DNA from: a virus
DNA length: 60,271 bases
Virus record (IMG/VR): IMGVR_UViG_3300008261_000124
Span: 1 to 60,271 of that record
Strand: one strand, 5' to 3'
Positions within the stretch are counted from its first letter, which is position 1, and each line of letters opens with the position of its first letter. The position numbers and the translations under genes are program-made. Shown here in pieces: positions 15,008 through 23,482 of the stretch. The notes under the pieces are model-generated. The model had not been told where the DNA came from and searched no databases. It saw nothing but the letters and a program-made list of their open reading frames with translations.

Positions 15008-15320
15008 TATTCAAACTAAAAACAATGCAATAACAAGTTACTTAGGTGGACCAGCTGTCCTTAAATCTTTATTCTTTAATGGATTAACAGATGAAGAATT
15101 TTATTTTGTAAGTCCAGAAGATTTACAATTTCATTTATCCTGGGATTGGATGATGCCTTTATGGAAAAAATTAAGGTTAGATATATCTTCAAGAGAAGAT
15201 CAAGTAGCTATGTTCTATGCTATGAACAAAGCTTTAGATGAAGTTGATCTAGAAAAATTACACAATCTAGTATCAATTTATTGTATTAACTGGTGTAAAC
15301 AAAAACAAATTAAACTATGA
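15000..15320 (+). CDS. Hypothetical protein (106 aa)
   Basis: It contains ITSYLGGPAVLKSLFFNGLTDEEFYFVSPEDLQFHLSWDWMMPLWKKL and is mostly helical. It overlaps both neighbours. No motif is recognised. Confidence 0.5.
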   Translation: MNDIQTKNNAITSYLGGPAVLKSLFFNGLTDEEFYFVSPEDLQFHLSWDWMMPLWKKLRLDISSREDQVAMFYAMNKALDEVDLEKLHNLVSIYCINWCKQKQIKL

Positions 15321-15469
15321 AAAGAGAAGCAAACCCCGTAAGACCTGAAGTAAAAGCTCACCAAGAAAGATTTATGAAAACTCCACAGGAAAGAGCTCAC
15401 ATTAAAAGATTAAAATCAGAACATAAAAAATACTTAAAAAACATAATCAAAGAAGGTTATGAAAGGTAA
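15317..15469 (+). CDS. Small very basic protein (50 aa)
   Basis: MKREANPVRPEVKAHQERFMK continues with TPQERAHIKRLKSEHKKYLKN, giving a Lys/Arg-rich helix that could bind nucleic acid. It is supported by ATGA overlap with the previous gene and 11-base overlap with the next. Confidence 0.4.
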   Translation: MKREANPVRPEVKAHQERFMKTPQERAHIKRLKSEHKKYLKNIIKEGYER

Positions 15470-15866
15470 AAAAGATGCAATGTTTACCTCTATGCTTAAA
15501 AAGCAAGGAGGTAAACTTGTTTATGCAAATAAATCTGATGAAACTATTTATAAATTATTTGTAGATAATCTTCAAGAAGGTCAATTTGTAGAAGTATTTT
15601 TTGATGCAAATAAAGATGATGGAACTTTAGCACAACTAGCTAAAATACATAAATGCATAAGAGAACTAGCTAAAGAAGCAGGTTACAATTATGAAGATAT
15701 GAAATTAATGGTTAAGAAAAAAGCAGGATTATGTATTAAGAAAGAAATAGAAGGTGAAACAATGATGTATTGTAAGTCATTTGGTCAAGCTTCTAAATCA
15801 GATCTTATTTCTGTAATTGAAACTATAATAGAAATAGGAGACTTACTTAATATTAATTGCCGTTAG
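15459..15866 (+). CDS. Possible NinB-like recombination protein
   Basis: The product is 135 residues. The middle, FDANKDDGTLAQLAKIHKCIRELAKEAGYNYEDMKLMVKKKAG, and the C-terminal SDLISVIETIIEIGDLLNINC resemble the layout of phage NinB proteins (single-strand binding, recombination mediator). Key identities are few, so this is a fold-level guess. Its 3' end overlaps the convergent minus-strand gene by 14 bases. Confidence 0.45.
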   Translation: MKGKKDAMFTSMLKKQGGKLVYANKSDETIYKLFVDNLQEGQFVEVFFDANKDDGTLAQLAKIHKCIRELAKEAGYNYEDMKLMVKKKAGLCIKKEIEGETMMYCKSFGQASKSDLISVIETIIEIGDLLNINCR

Positions 15867-16158
15867 GTGCTAATTCTTCATCAGGAATTTCATATTCTTC
15901 TTCCTTAGTTTTACCTTGCTTAACAGCTTGTTGTTCTATTTCATAAACTAACATCATATTTACATGTATATTCATTTCATGTAAATTAGCTGGTGGATCA
16001 TTAGTTTTTAGTTTTTCTAAAACAGCTTTAAATTCATCTAGTTTCATAGAATTTCCTAATGCTGTTAATAGTTCAACAACTCTTTTATAGAAAGATCCAG
16101 AAACTTGGATATCTATTAAAGCATCATTAGGTATAGTTTGAAATTTAACTTTTGCCAT
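15853..16158 (-). CDS. Lone minus-strand small protein in the early block
   Basis: The product is 101 residues, MAKVKFQTIPNDALIDIQVSGSFYKRVVELLTALG, continuing with helices and an acidic tail (KTKEEEYEIPDEEL). It is read against all neighbours: convergent with the gene at 15459 and divergent from the uracil-DNA glycosylase. Its own TATATTTG box lies at 16163-16170 on the minus strand. Opposite orientation suggests separate timing, perhaps regulatory. Function is unknown. Confidence 0.6.
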   Translation of the reverse strand: MAKVKFQTIPNDALIDIQVSGSFYKRVVELLTALGNSMKLDEFKAVLEKLKTNDPPANLHEMNIHVNMMLVYEIEQQAVKQGKTKEEEYEIPDEELAPNGN

Positions 16159-16162
16159 AAGG

Positions 16163-16170
16163 CAAATATA
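16163..16170 (-). promoter_or_regulatory. TATATTTG box for the minus-strand gene
   Basis: CAAATATA on the plus strand reads TATATTTG on the minus strand, 4 bases before the ATG at 16158. It matches the Bacteroidota -7 consensus and is the only promoter-like element for that isolated gene. Confidence 0.4.
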
Positions 16171-16181
16171 ATTAAAAAATC

Positions 16182-16889
16182 ATGATTACAGTAAACCTAC
16201 AAGAAACACAATTAAAATTATATGAAAAACTAAAACCTTCTGGATGGGGTGATAAACTTAAAACATTCATATTAAGTAGTGAATTTGAAAACATACTAAC
16301 TACATTACTTAATGAGGTTAATGAAAATAAAAGATTTACTCCACCTTTAAAACAAGTATTTAGAGCATTTGAAACATGTAGTCTTAATAATCTTAAAGTT
16401 ATTATTATAGGACAAGATCCTTTTCCTCAACCTTATGTTGCAGATGGTCTTGCTTTTTCTTGTAGTAACATAGGAAAGCCTGAAGTATCATTAAAGTTTA
16501 TCTTTAAAGCATTAGAAGATACAGTATATCCTGATGGTTATACTTGGGACCCTGATTTAGAAAGATGGGCAAATCAAGGTGTATTATTGTTAAATACAGC
16601 TCTTACAACAACTATGTCAAAAATTGGAGTGCATTATGATTTATGGAAACCTTTTATAGAATTTTTATTAGACTATTTAACTATTAATAATCCAGGATTA
16701 TGTTATGCTTTTTTTGGTAAAAAGGCTCAAGCATGGGTTGATTATATTCCTGATAATAATCATAAGTTATATACCAGTCATCCAGCATCAGCAGGTTATA
16801 AAAATTTAGATAAATGGGATTGTAATGACATATTTAACAAAATCAATATTTTTGTACAAAATCAATTTAATACTAAAATAATATGGTAA
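16182..16889 (+). CDS. ung: Uracil-DNA glycosylase, family 1
   Basis: UDG removes uracil from DNA. The catalytic water-activating loop reads GQDPFPQPYVADGLAFS with the catalytic Asp79, close to family 1 GQDPYH. The middle has ANQGVLLLNTALTT, typical LLLN motif. The DNA-intercalation loop is SHPASAGY in place of HPSPLS, keeping the catalytic His. Length (235 aa) fits. With ThyX and the MazG-like protein it suggests active control of dUTP/uracil in this phage. Confidence 0.92.
   Translation: MITVNLQETQLKLYEKLKPSGWGDKLKTFILSSEFENILTTLLNEVNENKRFTPPLKQVFRAFETCSLNNLKVIIIGQDPFPQPYVADGLAFSCSNIGKPEVSLKFIFKALEDTVYPDGYTWDPDLERWANQGVLLLNTALTTTMSKIGVHYDLWKPFIEFLLDYLTINNPGLCYAFFGKKAQAWVDYIPDNNHKLYTSHPASAGYKNLDKWDCNDIFNKINIFVQNQFNTKIIW
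16847..16854 (+). promoter_or_regulatory. TATTTTTG box (-7-like) inside the UDG gene end
   Basis: It matches TAnnTTTG 28 bases before the ATG at 16883, which would allow separate expression of the replication genes. It lies within coding sequence, so chance occurrence in AT-rich DNA is possible. Confidence 0.2.
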
Positions 16890-17365
16890 ATGAAGAGCCA
16901 GATAGAATTTATGGCAGAAGAGCTGAAATAAAAGAATTTGTTGATGAATTCATAGCAAGTTTTATTCAAAAATTTGGATATAAACCTATAGTAATGTTTT
17001 CAAACAATGAATTTAAAGGAGTTACTAAAGTTTTACCATTTCCAAAAATAGAAGAAATAGCTAATAGGCAGCTTAAAGAAGCATTAGATAATTCTAATTC
17101 AAAATTCTTTTTTCCTATTACTTCTAAAAAGAGAAAGAGAATGGTTATTTATTACAAACATTGTACAGCTAAATTAATGTATGACATGGGTTATACTATG
17201 ACTTATATTGCAAAATGTTTAAATATGAGTCACTCTACTGTGTCTGTTTCTGTATATAAAATACACCAGTTTGTAGGAATAAATGATGCTATTATTTGTA
17301 ACATTTTAAATTCATTAAAGAATGAAATCATTGAACAACAAAATAACACTATTGACAATTTTTGA
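16883..17365 (+). CDS. Protein with DnaA domain IV-like DNA-binding helix-turn-helix
   Basis: The C-terminal half (about residues 83-128) reads RKRMVIYYKHCTAKLMYDMG, then YIAKCLNMSHSTVSVSVYKI. This is the DnaA domain IV pattern in which (D/S)HSTV (116-120) contacts the DnaA box. There is no AAA+ ATPase part; the N-terminal 80 residues are different. It probably binds a phage origin and helps recruit the helicase encoded two genes downstream. It overlaps the UDG gene by 7 bases. Confidence 0.65.
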   Translation: MVNEEPDRIYGRRAEIKEFVDEFIASFIQKFGYKPIVMFSNNEFKGVTKVLPFPKIEEIANRQLKEALDNSNSKFFFPITSKKRKRMVIYYKHCTAKLMYDMGYTMTYIAKCLNMSHSTVSVSVYKIHQFVGINDAIICNILNSLKNEIIEQQNNTIDNF

Positions 17366-17954
17366 TAGTATTATTACAGAAGGTTTAAGTCCTAATCAGT
17401 ATTATTTATTACAATGTTTGAATGAAAATATTACAGCTCCTTCAGTTAATTTACATCAAGATTTAAGACATCTTGTAAGTAATGAATGGATTAAAGATGA
17501 AACATCTGCTAAAGGTCCTTTATATATTCTTCAACCTAAAGCAAAATCTTTAATATCTAAAATTGATTCTTTTGTTGGCATACATGTTAAAAAAGCACTA
17601 TCTCATAGTATGGGTGCAGATTTTGAAACCAATGCTGAAAAATATAACAACATATTTCCAAAAATAAGATTAGGTAGTAATAAAGCTGCAAGATCTCCTA
17701 TTAAAGAAATTATTATTGCTTTTAAATGGTTTTTTGAGAATTATGAATATAGTTGGGAAACAATACATGAAGCAGCAGAAGTATATATTGAAACTGAAAG
17801 ATCTAAGAATTTTAAATTTACCAGAACATCAAAATATTTTATAAGAAAACAAGATACAGACAAATCTTGGTCTTCTGATTTAGCTAGTTATTGTGAATTA
17901 GTAGAATCAGGTGAAGACTTTGATAAACCTAAACATATAGAAAAAGTATTTTAG
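17322..17954 (+). CDS. Putative winged-helix replication accessory protein
   Basis: The product is 210 residues. The N-terminal 75 residues (LSPNQYYLLQCLNENI, then LRHLVSNEWIKDE) read like a winged helix. The C-terminal half is aromatic and helical (AFKWFFENYEYSWETIHEAAEVYIE). Its place between the DnaA-IV-like protein and DnaB suggests a helicase loader or initiator partner; this is inference from context. It overlaps the previous gene by 44 bases. Confidence 0.5.
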   Translation: MKSLNNKITLLTIFDSIITEGLSPNQYYLLQCLNENITAPSVNLHQDLRHLVSNEWIKDETSAKGPLYILQPKAKSLISKIDSFVGIHVKKALSHSMGADFETNAEKYNNIFPKIRLGSNKAARSPIKEIIIAFKWFFENYEYSWETIHEAAEVYIETERSKNFKFTRTSKYFIRKQDTDKSWSSDLASYCELVESGEDFDKPKHIEKVF

Positions 17955-17974
17955 GTTTTTTTGATTTCTTTTAA

Positions 17975-17982
17975 TATATTTG
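17975..17982 (+). promoter_or_regulatory. TATATTTG box upstream of the DnaB-like gene
   Basis: A perfect TATATTTG lies 27 bases before the ATG at 18010, in a 55-base non-coding gap (rare in this block). A TTTG lies 11 bases further upstream, closer than the usual -33 spacing. It probably starts the replication operon. Confidence 0.5.
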
Positions 17983-18009
17983 ATATCCGTTTATAAATAA
18001 TCAAAGTAC

Positions 18010-18999
18010 ATGGCAAAATCAAAATGGAAGACTCAAAGAGAGTCTTTTATAGAATCATTGTCTTATTTAGAAGGTAGAAGATATGGTAAAATAACCAGTA
18101 TTAAAACTCCATGGGATTCTTTTAATAATGCAACAACTGACGGTATAGAATGGCATAGTACAACTGTAATAGGTGCCAGACCTGCTACAGGAAAAACACT
18201 AGTAAAAGATTTACTTGTCAATGGTGCATTTAGACTTAATCCTTTAATGAATTTTAGGGTGCTTGAATTTCAGTTTGAAATGTTAGGTAAAAATTCAGCA
18301 ATAAGAGAATACTCTAGCCACATAGGTAGATCATATAAATACTTATGTAGTGCTGATGGTAAACTTAGTGATGAAGATTTTCTTAAATGTAAAGATTATG
18401 CTAAAAACAAACTTAAATTTCCTATTGATGTAGTAGAAGAGCCGTGTAATATGATTGAGTTTGTTGAAATTATAAATGATTATATGCTTGAGCATTCTTC
18501 ATTAAAAGAAGATGGTAAAAGAGTATATAAAAATACAATAATTACATTAGACCACTCGTTATTACTTAAAAGAGCTCCTGGGGAAAAAGATAAGTTTGAT
18601 ACTCTTTATACATTAGGAGAAACATTAACTGCATTAAAAAGAAAATATCCTATAGCTTTTATAGTACTTAGCCAGCTTAATAGAGGAATAGATGCTCCAG
18701 AAAGAAATGAAGATGGTAAATATGGTAATTTCATATTGGAATCTGATATCATGGGTGCAGATGCCTTATTACAACATGCTGATACTTTAATTGGTCTTAA
18801 TAGGCCCGGTAAACAAAAAATAAAGTATTATGGTGTTGAAAGATATATTATAGATGGAGATCCTACTATATTAGCTATGCATTTTATTAAATGTAGAAAT
18901 GGTGAAACAGGTGTAGCATTCTTTAAAACAGCTTTTGAGCAAATGCAAATACATGAAATACAAGCACCTGCAAGACAAGAAAAAAAAGTTAGAATATGA
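18010..18999 (+). CDS. DnaB-like replicative helicase (RecA core)
   Basis: The product is 329 residues with Walker A GARPATGKT (55-63), Walker B-like TIITLDHSLLL, and the DnaB motif FIVLSQLNRGID. The usual N-terminal DnaG-interacting domain is missing, so this is the compact motor type found in phages. It unwinds DNA at the phage fork and would partner the primase at 20945. The next gene overlaps by four bases. Confidence 0.88.
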   Translation: MAKSKWKTQRESFIESLSYLEGRRYGKITSIKTPWDSFNNATTDGIEWHSTTVIGARPATGKTLVKDLLVNGAFRLNPLMNFRVLEFQFEMLGKNSAIREYSSHIGRSYKYLCSADGKLSDEDFLKCKDYAKNKLKFPIDVVEEPCNMIEFVEIINDYMLEHSSLKEDGKRVYKNTIITLDHSLLLKRAPGEKDKFDTLYTLGETLTALKRKYPIAFIVLSQLNRGIDAPERNEDGKYGNFILESDIMGADALLQHADTLIGLNRPGKQKIKYYGVERYIIDGDPTILAMHFIKCRNGETGVAFFKTAFEQMQIHEIQAPARQEKKVRI

Positions 19000-19535
19000 G
19001 TATATCAACAATAGATTCTGCAGAAGACAGAAAAGAAAATCTTAAAAAACTAAAAGATTTTCACAAAAGTACAATTGAAAGTTTGGGTATAACTGATTAT
19101 TATTTACTAGGTAAAATGGCATATTTATCTCCTAAAAGAGAAAAAATAGTAAGTTTTTTTCATAGTGAAATAAGTAAAGGTGAAGATATCTACATAGAAT
19201 TTACTAACAGGTTTAATATACCTGAAGATCCTGATAGAACACTTTATGTTTATAGGTTTAATCCACATTTTCAAGAAGAATATGAAAATACAGGAGATTC
19301 TGATTTAAGTAAAGTTAGATATATTGTTCCTGTAGATGAATTGAAAATAGTAAAAAGATACAGCCCAAAGGCTGAAATTAAAATAGAAGAAGAGACAAAA
19401 ACATTTGAAGATTTTAGCTTACCAGATCCTGAAACAGATCCACCTCTTAATGAGATGACTATAAGAGATCTTGCAGCTATATTGCTACAAAAGCCAGTTA
19501 GCAAGAAACAATGGTTAAATGAACTTTTAAAATAA
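18996..19535 (+). CDS. Hypothetical protein in the replication operon
   Basis: The product is 179 residues. The N-terminus is charged and helical, the centre beta-rich (RTLYVYRFNPHFQEEYENTG), and the C-terminus ends NEMTIRDLAAILLQKPVSKKQWLNELLK, which looks like a short interaction helix. Coupling to DnaB (ATGA) implies a replication role; none is recognised. Confidence 0.55.
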   Translation: MSISTIDSAEDRKENLKKLKDFHKSTIESLGITDYYLLGKMAYLSPKREKIVSFFHSEISKGEDIYIEFTNRFNIPEDPDRTLYVYRFNPHFQEEYENTGDSDLSKVRYIVPVDELKIVKRYSPKAEIKIEEETKTFEDFSLPDPETDPPLNEMTIRDLAAILLQKPVSKKQWLNELLK

Positions 19536-19541
19536 ATGTAA

Positions 19542-20174
19542 ATGGAAAACAATTTAACGACACAAAACAATCAGCAGGATTTAAAGGGTTTTTTACAAAC
19601 TCTTATTGATTCCAAAAAACTTCCTACTCATGTAAAAACAGTAGAAGATGCATTCACTATTGCTCAAATGGGTAAAGAACTAGGTTTTGCAACAATGCAA
19701 AGTATGCATTACATCATCCCGATCCAAGGAAGACTGAGTTTATCTGCTAAAGCAACTGGTGCTTTACTTAGAAAAGGTGGTGTAAAGTTTTATACTAAAG
19801 AAGATGGTGTTTATGTATATGCTGATGGTAGTACAGACACAATTTCTCCAAAAACTGATGGTACTAAACCTGTAGATCAAAGAACTACAATTGTTTTTGT
19901 AAGAGATAATGTGGAAGAAGTATGTTCTTTTACATGGAAAGATGCTGAGAAACAAGGTCTTACTACTAAGGATAATTGGAGACGCATGGTTAAGGAGATG
20001 CTCTATGCAAGATGTTTAGCAAAAGGTGCTAACAGAGTTGGTGCTGATTTATTATTAGGATTGTATACAGCAGAAGAAATGGCAGATACTTTCTTAAAAG
20101 AATCAGATGTAAGAAGAAATGAAGATGGTACAATAGCAGAAGTTATTGATACTAATTATAATGAAGTAAAATAA
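19542..20174 (+). CDS. RecT-like single-strand annealing protein
   Basis: The product is 210 residues. The middle PIQGRLSLSAKATGALLRKGGVKF, followed by FTWKDAEKQGLTTKDNWRRMVKEMLYARCLAKGANRVGADLLLGLYTAEE, matches the RecT/Red-beta layout (W..y...ML..RA...a.r...pd.l.GlYT.eE). It would anneal single strands during recombination together with the exonuclease at 28927 and the SSB-like protein next door. Confidence 0.68.
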   Translation: MENNLTTQNNQQDLKGFLQTLIDSKKLPTHVKTVEDAFTIAQMGKELGFATMQSMHYIIPIQGRLSLSAKATGALLRKGGVKFYTKEDGVYVYADGSTDTISPKTDGTKPVDQRTTIVFVRDNVEEVCSFTWKDAEKQGLTTKDNWRRMVKEMLYARCLAKGANRVGADLLLGLYTAEEMADTFLKESDVRRNEDGTIAEVIDTNYNEVK

Positions 20175-20194
20175 TAACAAAAAAACAAAAAAGT

Positions 20195-20902
20195 ATGAGT
20201 GGAAAATTAAGCACAAAAAACATCCAAACAGGTGGAGAAGGAGTATCTAAAACATTAGAACCAGGTAATGTCTTAGCAAAAATTAATGGTATATCTTTAG
20301 ATGAGTTTAAATTTAAACCTGGAGCTTATCATATTATCTTGCATTTAGAAGGTGAAGATCAAGGTAGTAACTTTGAAGGTTTTTATTATGATAAAGATAG
20401 ACCTGAGTTAGGAAGACATAAAGGTAAAATAGGTAATGTAAAAGCAACAGAATGGGCTTTTGCAGATGGTGAAACCAAATCAGGTATTCCCGTAAGTAGA
20501 GATCAAGAAATGTTAAAATTCTTAAAACAAGTTTGTATTGCTACTAATACAGTTAGCTGGTTAGATGCTCAAGATGAAAAACATGATACTATAGAATCTT
20601 TATTTACAGCATTTTCTAAAGATAAACCTTTTAAAGATGAATTCTTTGCTTTTTGTATTGGTGGTAAGGAATATACAAACAAAGGTGGTTATACTGCTTA
20701 TGATTTATTCTTGCCAAAATTTACTAAAGATGGAGTATCAATAGAAAAAGAAGATGCTTCATCTTCTAAACTTTTAAAGTTTAATCCAGATGAGCATATC
20801 AGAAAGAAAAAAGTAGATCCTGTTAATGAGTTTGGAGGTTCTTCAGATAGTTTCAGTGATGCTACTACTGGAATTACTACTGATTCAGATTTTGATCTTT
20901 AA
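20195..20902 (+). CDS. Putative single-stranded DNA-binding protein with acidic tip
   Basis: The product is 235 residues. The N-terminal two thirds are beta-rich and could form an OB fold. The C-terminus is a flexible Ser/Asp stretch ending TDSDFDL, like the acidic hydrophobic tip of SSB proteins that recruits partners. It sits directly after the RecT-like gene and is followed by a strong terminator. No sequence motif proves the OB fold. Confidence 0.5.
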   Translation: MSGKLSTKNIQTGGEGVSKTLEPGNVLAKINGISLDEFKFKPGAYHIILHLEGEDQGSNFEGFYYDKDRPELGRHKGKIGNVKATEWAFADGETKSGIPVSRDQEMLKFLKQVCIATNTVSWLDAQDEKHDTIESLFTAFSKDKPFKDEFFAFCIGGKEYTNKGGYTAYDLFLPKFTKDGVSIEKEDASSSKLLKFNPDEHIRKKKVDPVNEFGGSSDSFSDATTGITTDSDFDL

Positions 20903-20907
20903 CTAAC

Positions 20908-20932
20908 AAGGGAGTGTAACAACTCCCTTTTT
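20908..20932 (+). terminator. Intrinsic terminator
   Basis: AAGGGAGT (20908-20915) pairs with ACTCCCTT (20922-20929), 8 perfect pairs around a 6-base loop, then continues into T residues. It closes the RecT/SSB-like unit. Confidence 0.75.
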
Positions 20933-20944
20933 ACATTATACTAT

Positions 20945-21949
20945 ATGCTAAAAACAAAATCCATTATAACAGATTTAAAAGAAGTACCAAGAGAGTGGGT
21001 TTTTGAGTATTATTTATTATTACCAGAAAAATTAACAGGGCAAGATGTTAAAATAAAATCAGTATTTAATCCAAATGACAATACTCCTTCTATGTATGTA
21101 TATTATGCAAATAATGAAGTTTATAAGTTTAAAGATTTTTCTACAGGTAAATCTGGTGATTCAATAAATTTAGTAATGGAGCTTTTTAATTTAAGTACTA
21201 GGGGTGAATCAGCTCATAAAATAATGGAAGATTATAAAAAATATCTTTCTATTAATAATGATGCTTTAGATTCAAGAGTACTTAAAAGAGTATCTAGATA
21301 TAAAATTGTAGATTTTACTCCTAGATCTTGGACAAATTTAGATGAAAAGTACTGGACCAAATTTAATATAAGTTCTAAACTTTTAGAATTTTATAAAGTT
21401 TCTCCTATATCTGATTTTAAACTTAGTAAAATAGAAGAAAATGGTGATGTAAAAGAAATAGTAATTAAAAATTATAATATGTATGGTTTCTTTAGAACAG
21501 ATGGTACTCTCTATAAAATATATCAACCTTTGGTTAAAGACAATAAGTTTTTTAAAATAAAGGATTATATACAAGGTACAGACCAACTAACTATGAAAGT
21601 ACCTTATTTAATAATATGTAGTAGTTTAAAAGATATAATGGCTTTTAAAAATTTAGGATACAGAAATGCAGAAGCTATTGCTCCAGATAGTGAAAACAGT
21701 TTGATCCAAGAACATATTATAAATGCATATAAATTAAAATACAAATCTATAATTACTTTGTTAGATAATGATCTTGCTGGTATAGAGGCTATGAAAAAAT
21801 ATGAGACTCTTTATAAAATACCTTATGTTATTCTTAACTTATCCAAAGACTTATCTGATTCTGTAAGAGATTATGGAATCCATAAAGTAAGAGAAATTTT
21901 AACACCACTTTTAAAAGATAAATTAAATAAAAATGAGTTGGTTGTATAA
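20945..21949 (+). CDS. DnaG-type primase (TOPRIM domain)
   Basis: The product is 334 residues. The N-terminal part KIKSVFNPNDNTPSMYVY, then YKFKDFSTGKSGDSINLVM, corresponds to the DnaG zinc-domain region, but the cysteines are gone. The TOPRIM fold follows: IICSSLKDIMAF takes the place of the Glu motif, LLDNDLAGIEAM has Asp274 and Asp276, and KDLSD (301-305) matches the family KDPSD. It makes RNA primers for the phage polymerase. The usual catalytic Glu of motif IEG is not obvious, which is odd. Confidence 0.85.
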   Translation: MLKTKSIITDLKEVPREWVFEYYLLLPEKLTGQDVKIKSVFNPNDNTPSMYVYYANNEVYKFKDFSTGKSGDSINLVMELFNLSTRGESAHKIMEDYKKYLSINNDALDSRVLKRVSRYKIVDFTPRSWTNLDEKYWTKFNISSKLLEFYKVSPISDFKLSKIEENGDVKEIVIKNYNMYGFFRTDGTLYKIYQPLVKDNKFFKIKDYIQGTDQLTMKVPYLIICSSLKDIMAFKNLGYRNAEAIAPDSENSLIQEHIINAYKLKYKSIITLLDNDLAGIEAMKKYETLYKIPYVILNLSKDLSDSVRDYGIHKVREILTPLLKDKLNKNELVV

Positions 21950-22352
21950 AAATGCAGTGTTTAAAGATGAGCACATACCAAATGGAGCTATCGGGTTTGT
22001 CTATATGATGACAGCTATAGTAGATAACCAATCTGTTGCTTATATAGGCAAAAAAAATTTCTATGCTACTAGAAAAAAAAATCTTAGTAAAAAGAAGCAA
22101 CCGGTAGACAAAAGAAAGAAGACCTATGAAAGAGTTAGTAAATTAGCTTATCATGACTACTACAGTAGTAATGATGTTCTTAAACAGGCTCATAAAAGAG
22201 GTGTAGTAATCAAAAGAGAAATACTTAAAATATGTTTTAGTAAAACTGAACTTACTTATCAAGAAGTAAAACACCAGTTTTTACACGGAGTATTAGAAAA
22301 AGATTATTTCTTGAACCGTAATATTTTAGGTAGATTCTACAAACAAAAATAA
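21933..22352 (+). CDS. Putative SegE-like GIY-YIG nuclease
   Basis: The product is 139 residues. GFVYMMTAIVDNQ then SVAYIGKKNFYATRKK has the SegE-type GIY-YIG pattern (GFVY...YIGKKNF). Basic residues follow, and HQFLHGVLEKD stands near the C-terminus. T4 SegE is a homing nuclease, but this gene is in a normal replication run with no flanking insertion signs. It overlaps primase by 17 bases. Confidence 0.6.
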   Translation: MSWLYKNAVFKDEHIPNGAIGFVYMMTAIVDNQSVAYIGKKNFYATRKKNLSKKKQPVDKRKKTYERVSKLAYHDYYSSNDVLKQAHKRGVVIKREILKICFSKTELTYQEVKHQFLHGVLEKDYFLNRNILGRFYKQK

Positions 22353-22353
22353 T

Positions 22354-22710
22354 ATGAATTGGCAAGAAGCAGTATTACTATTAAAAGATAGAGGTATAGT
22401 AAAGTTAGAAATAAAATATGAAGGATCAGGAGATTCAGGTGCTATAGATGATTGTCTTTATTATGATGGAGAAGATAATGAACACTATATAGCTCAAATT
22501 GATATTACACAAAAACAACATGATAATATCATTGATTTAGTATATCCTATGTTAGATGATATAGAAGATTGGTATAATAATGATGGTGGTTATGGTACAG
22601 TAACTATCAACCTAAATGATTTTACTTATTCTATAGAAAATAATGTAAGATTTACTGATGTTGATACTTTCACACATGAAGGTGAACTTAAAGATTTTAT
22701 TAAAGAATAA
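22354..22710 (+). CDS. DUF6878-like protein
   Basis: The product is 118 residues. KLEIKYEGSGDSGAIDDCLYY, a central WYNNDGGYGTVTINL and a terminal FTHEGELKDF fit the pattern I recall for DUF6878, seen in phages and mobile elements. Function is unknown. One-base overlap with the next gene. Confidence 0.55.
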   Translation: MNWQEAVLLLKDRGIVKLEIKYEGSGDSGAIDDCLYYDGEDNEHYIAQIDITQKQHDNIIDLVYPMLDDIEDWYNNDGGYGTVTINLNDFTYSIENNVRFTDVDTFTHEGELKDFIKE

Positions 22711-23057
22711 TGTCACACCCGTATGACCACAGCCGTTCCTCAGCAAAGAAGTGGGGTGGTGATCCTGAAGAATACTTGAAATATCATGAGTGGTTTGATG
22801 AAACTAAAGCTTGGGTAGGTCATAGTGTTCACAGGATGTTTAGACACCATTCAGAAGGTATATTTGAATGTGAGAAAATATTTGGAAAGTTTTTCTATAA
22901 CTCTGTAGGCAAAAGAGTATATATAAGATATATAGGAGAACAGCATGTCAAAGAAGACTGCAATGGTCATATTCCTTCTGCTAAAGAATGGGTAGATGCT
23001 ATTAATAATAAAGAAACACCACTATGGATGTTAAAGACACAAAAAATAGAAGATTAG
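22710..23057 (+). CDS. DUF6915-like protein
   Basis: The product is 115 residues. HPYDHSRSSAKKWGGDPEEYLKYHEWFDETK, followed by RMFRHHSEGIFECEKIFG and EQHVKEDCNGHIPSAKEWVD, matches the DUF6915 layout I recall, with many conserved His and Asp residues that could bind a metal. Function is unknown. Confidence 0.6.
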   Translation: MSHPYDHSRSSAKKWGGDPEEYLKYHEWFDETKAWVGHSVHRMFRHHSEGIFECEKIFGKFFYNSVGKRVYIRYIGEQHVKEDCNGHIPSAKEWVDAINNKETPLWMLKTQKIED

Positions 23058-23482
23058 TTTCTGATATTGTCATTGATGAAGATCAATATAAGAATTTACT
23101 GAACATGTTGAATTCTACAGAACAAGATGCTGTAGTAGCTTTAAATGTAATAAATAACTTAAAGGTTGATAAAAATCTTATACAAGTTTTATTTCTCAGA
23201 AAGGAATCAGCTTGTTCAAATGATTATTGGAATATACATTGTAGTAAGCATATAAAGTATCATAAAAATACAAGTGTAATAACAAACCCTAATTTAATTA
23301 CTTATGCTAATATATTTAAAATACTAAATCAATTTACATTTTCATCAAAGAAAGATAAAGAACAAGCTTTGATTTTTTATACTAAAAGATTAGAAAATTT
23401 TCTTATTAAAAATCTATTAGGTTTTGAGGATGTAATAGATAATTTTTCTATAAATGTAAAAATAAAAGATAATGACAAATAA
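23024..23482 (+). CDS. Protein with a helical repeat shared by two nearby genes
   Basis: The product is 152 residues. About residues 22-58 read YKNLLNMLNSTEQDAVVALNVINN, then LKVDKNLIQVLFL. This matches, in length and pattern, segments in the proteins at 27328 and 27812 (L..ML.S.d..n..A...i.n....k). The rest is basic and unrecognised. It overlaps the metallopeptidase gene by 11 bases, so it probably belongs to the MoxR-VWA unit. Confidence 0.55.
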   Translation: MDVKDTKNRRLVSDIVIDEDQYKNLLNMLNSTEQDAVVALNVINNLKVDKNLIQVLFLRKESACSNDYWNIHCSKHIKYHKNTSVITNPNLITYANIFKILNQFTFSSKKDKEQALIFYTKRLENFLIKNLLGFEDVIDNFSINVKIKDNDK

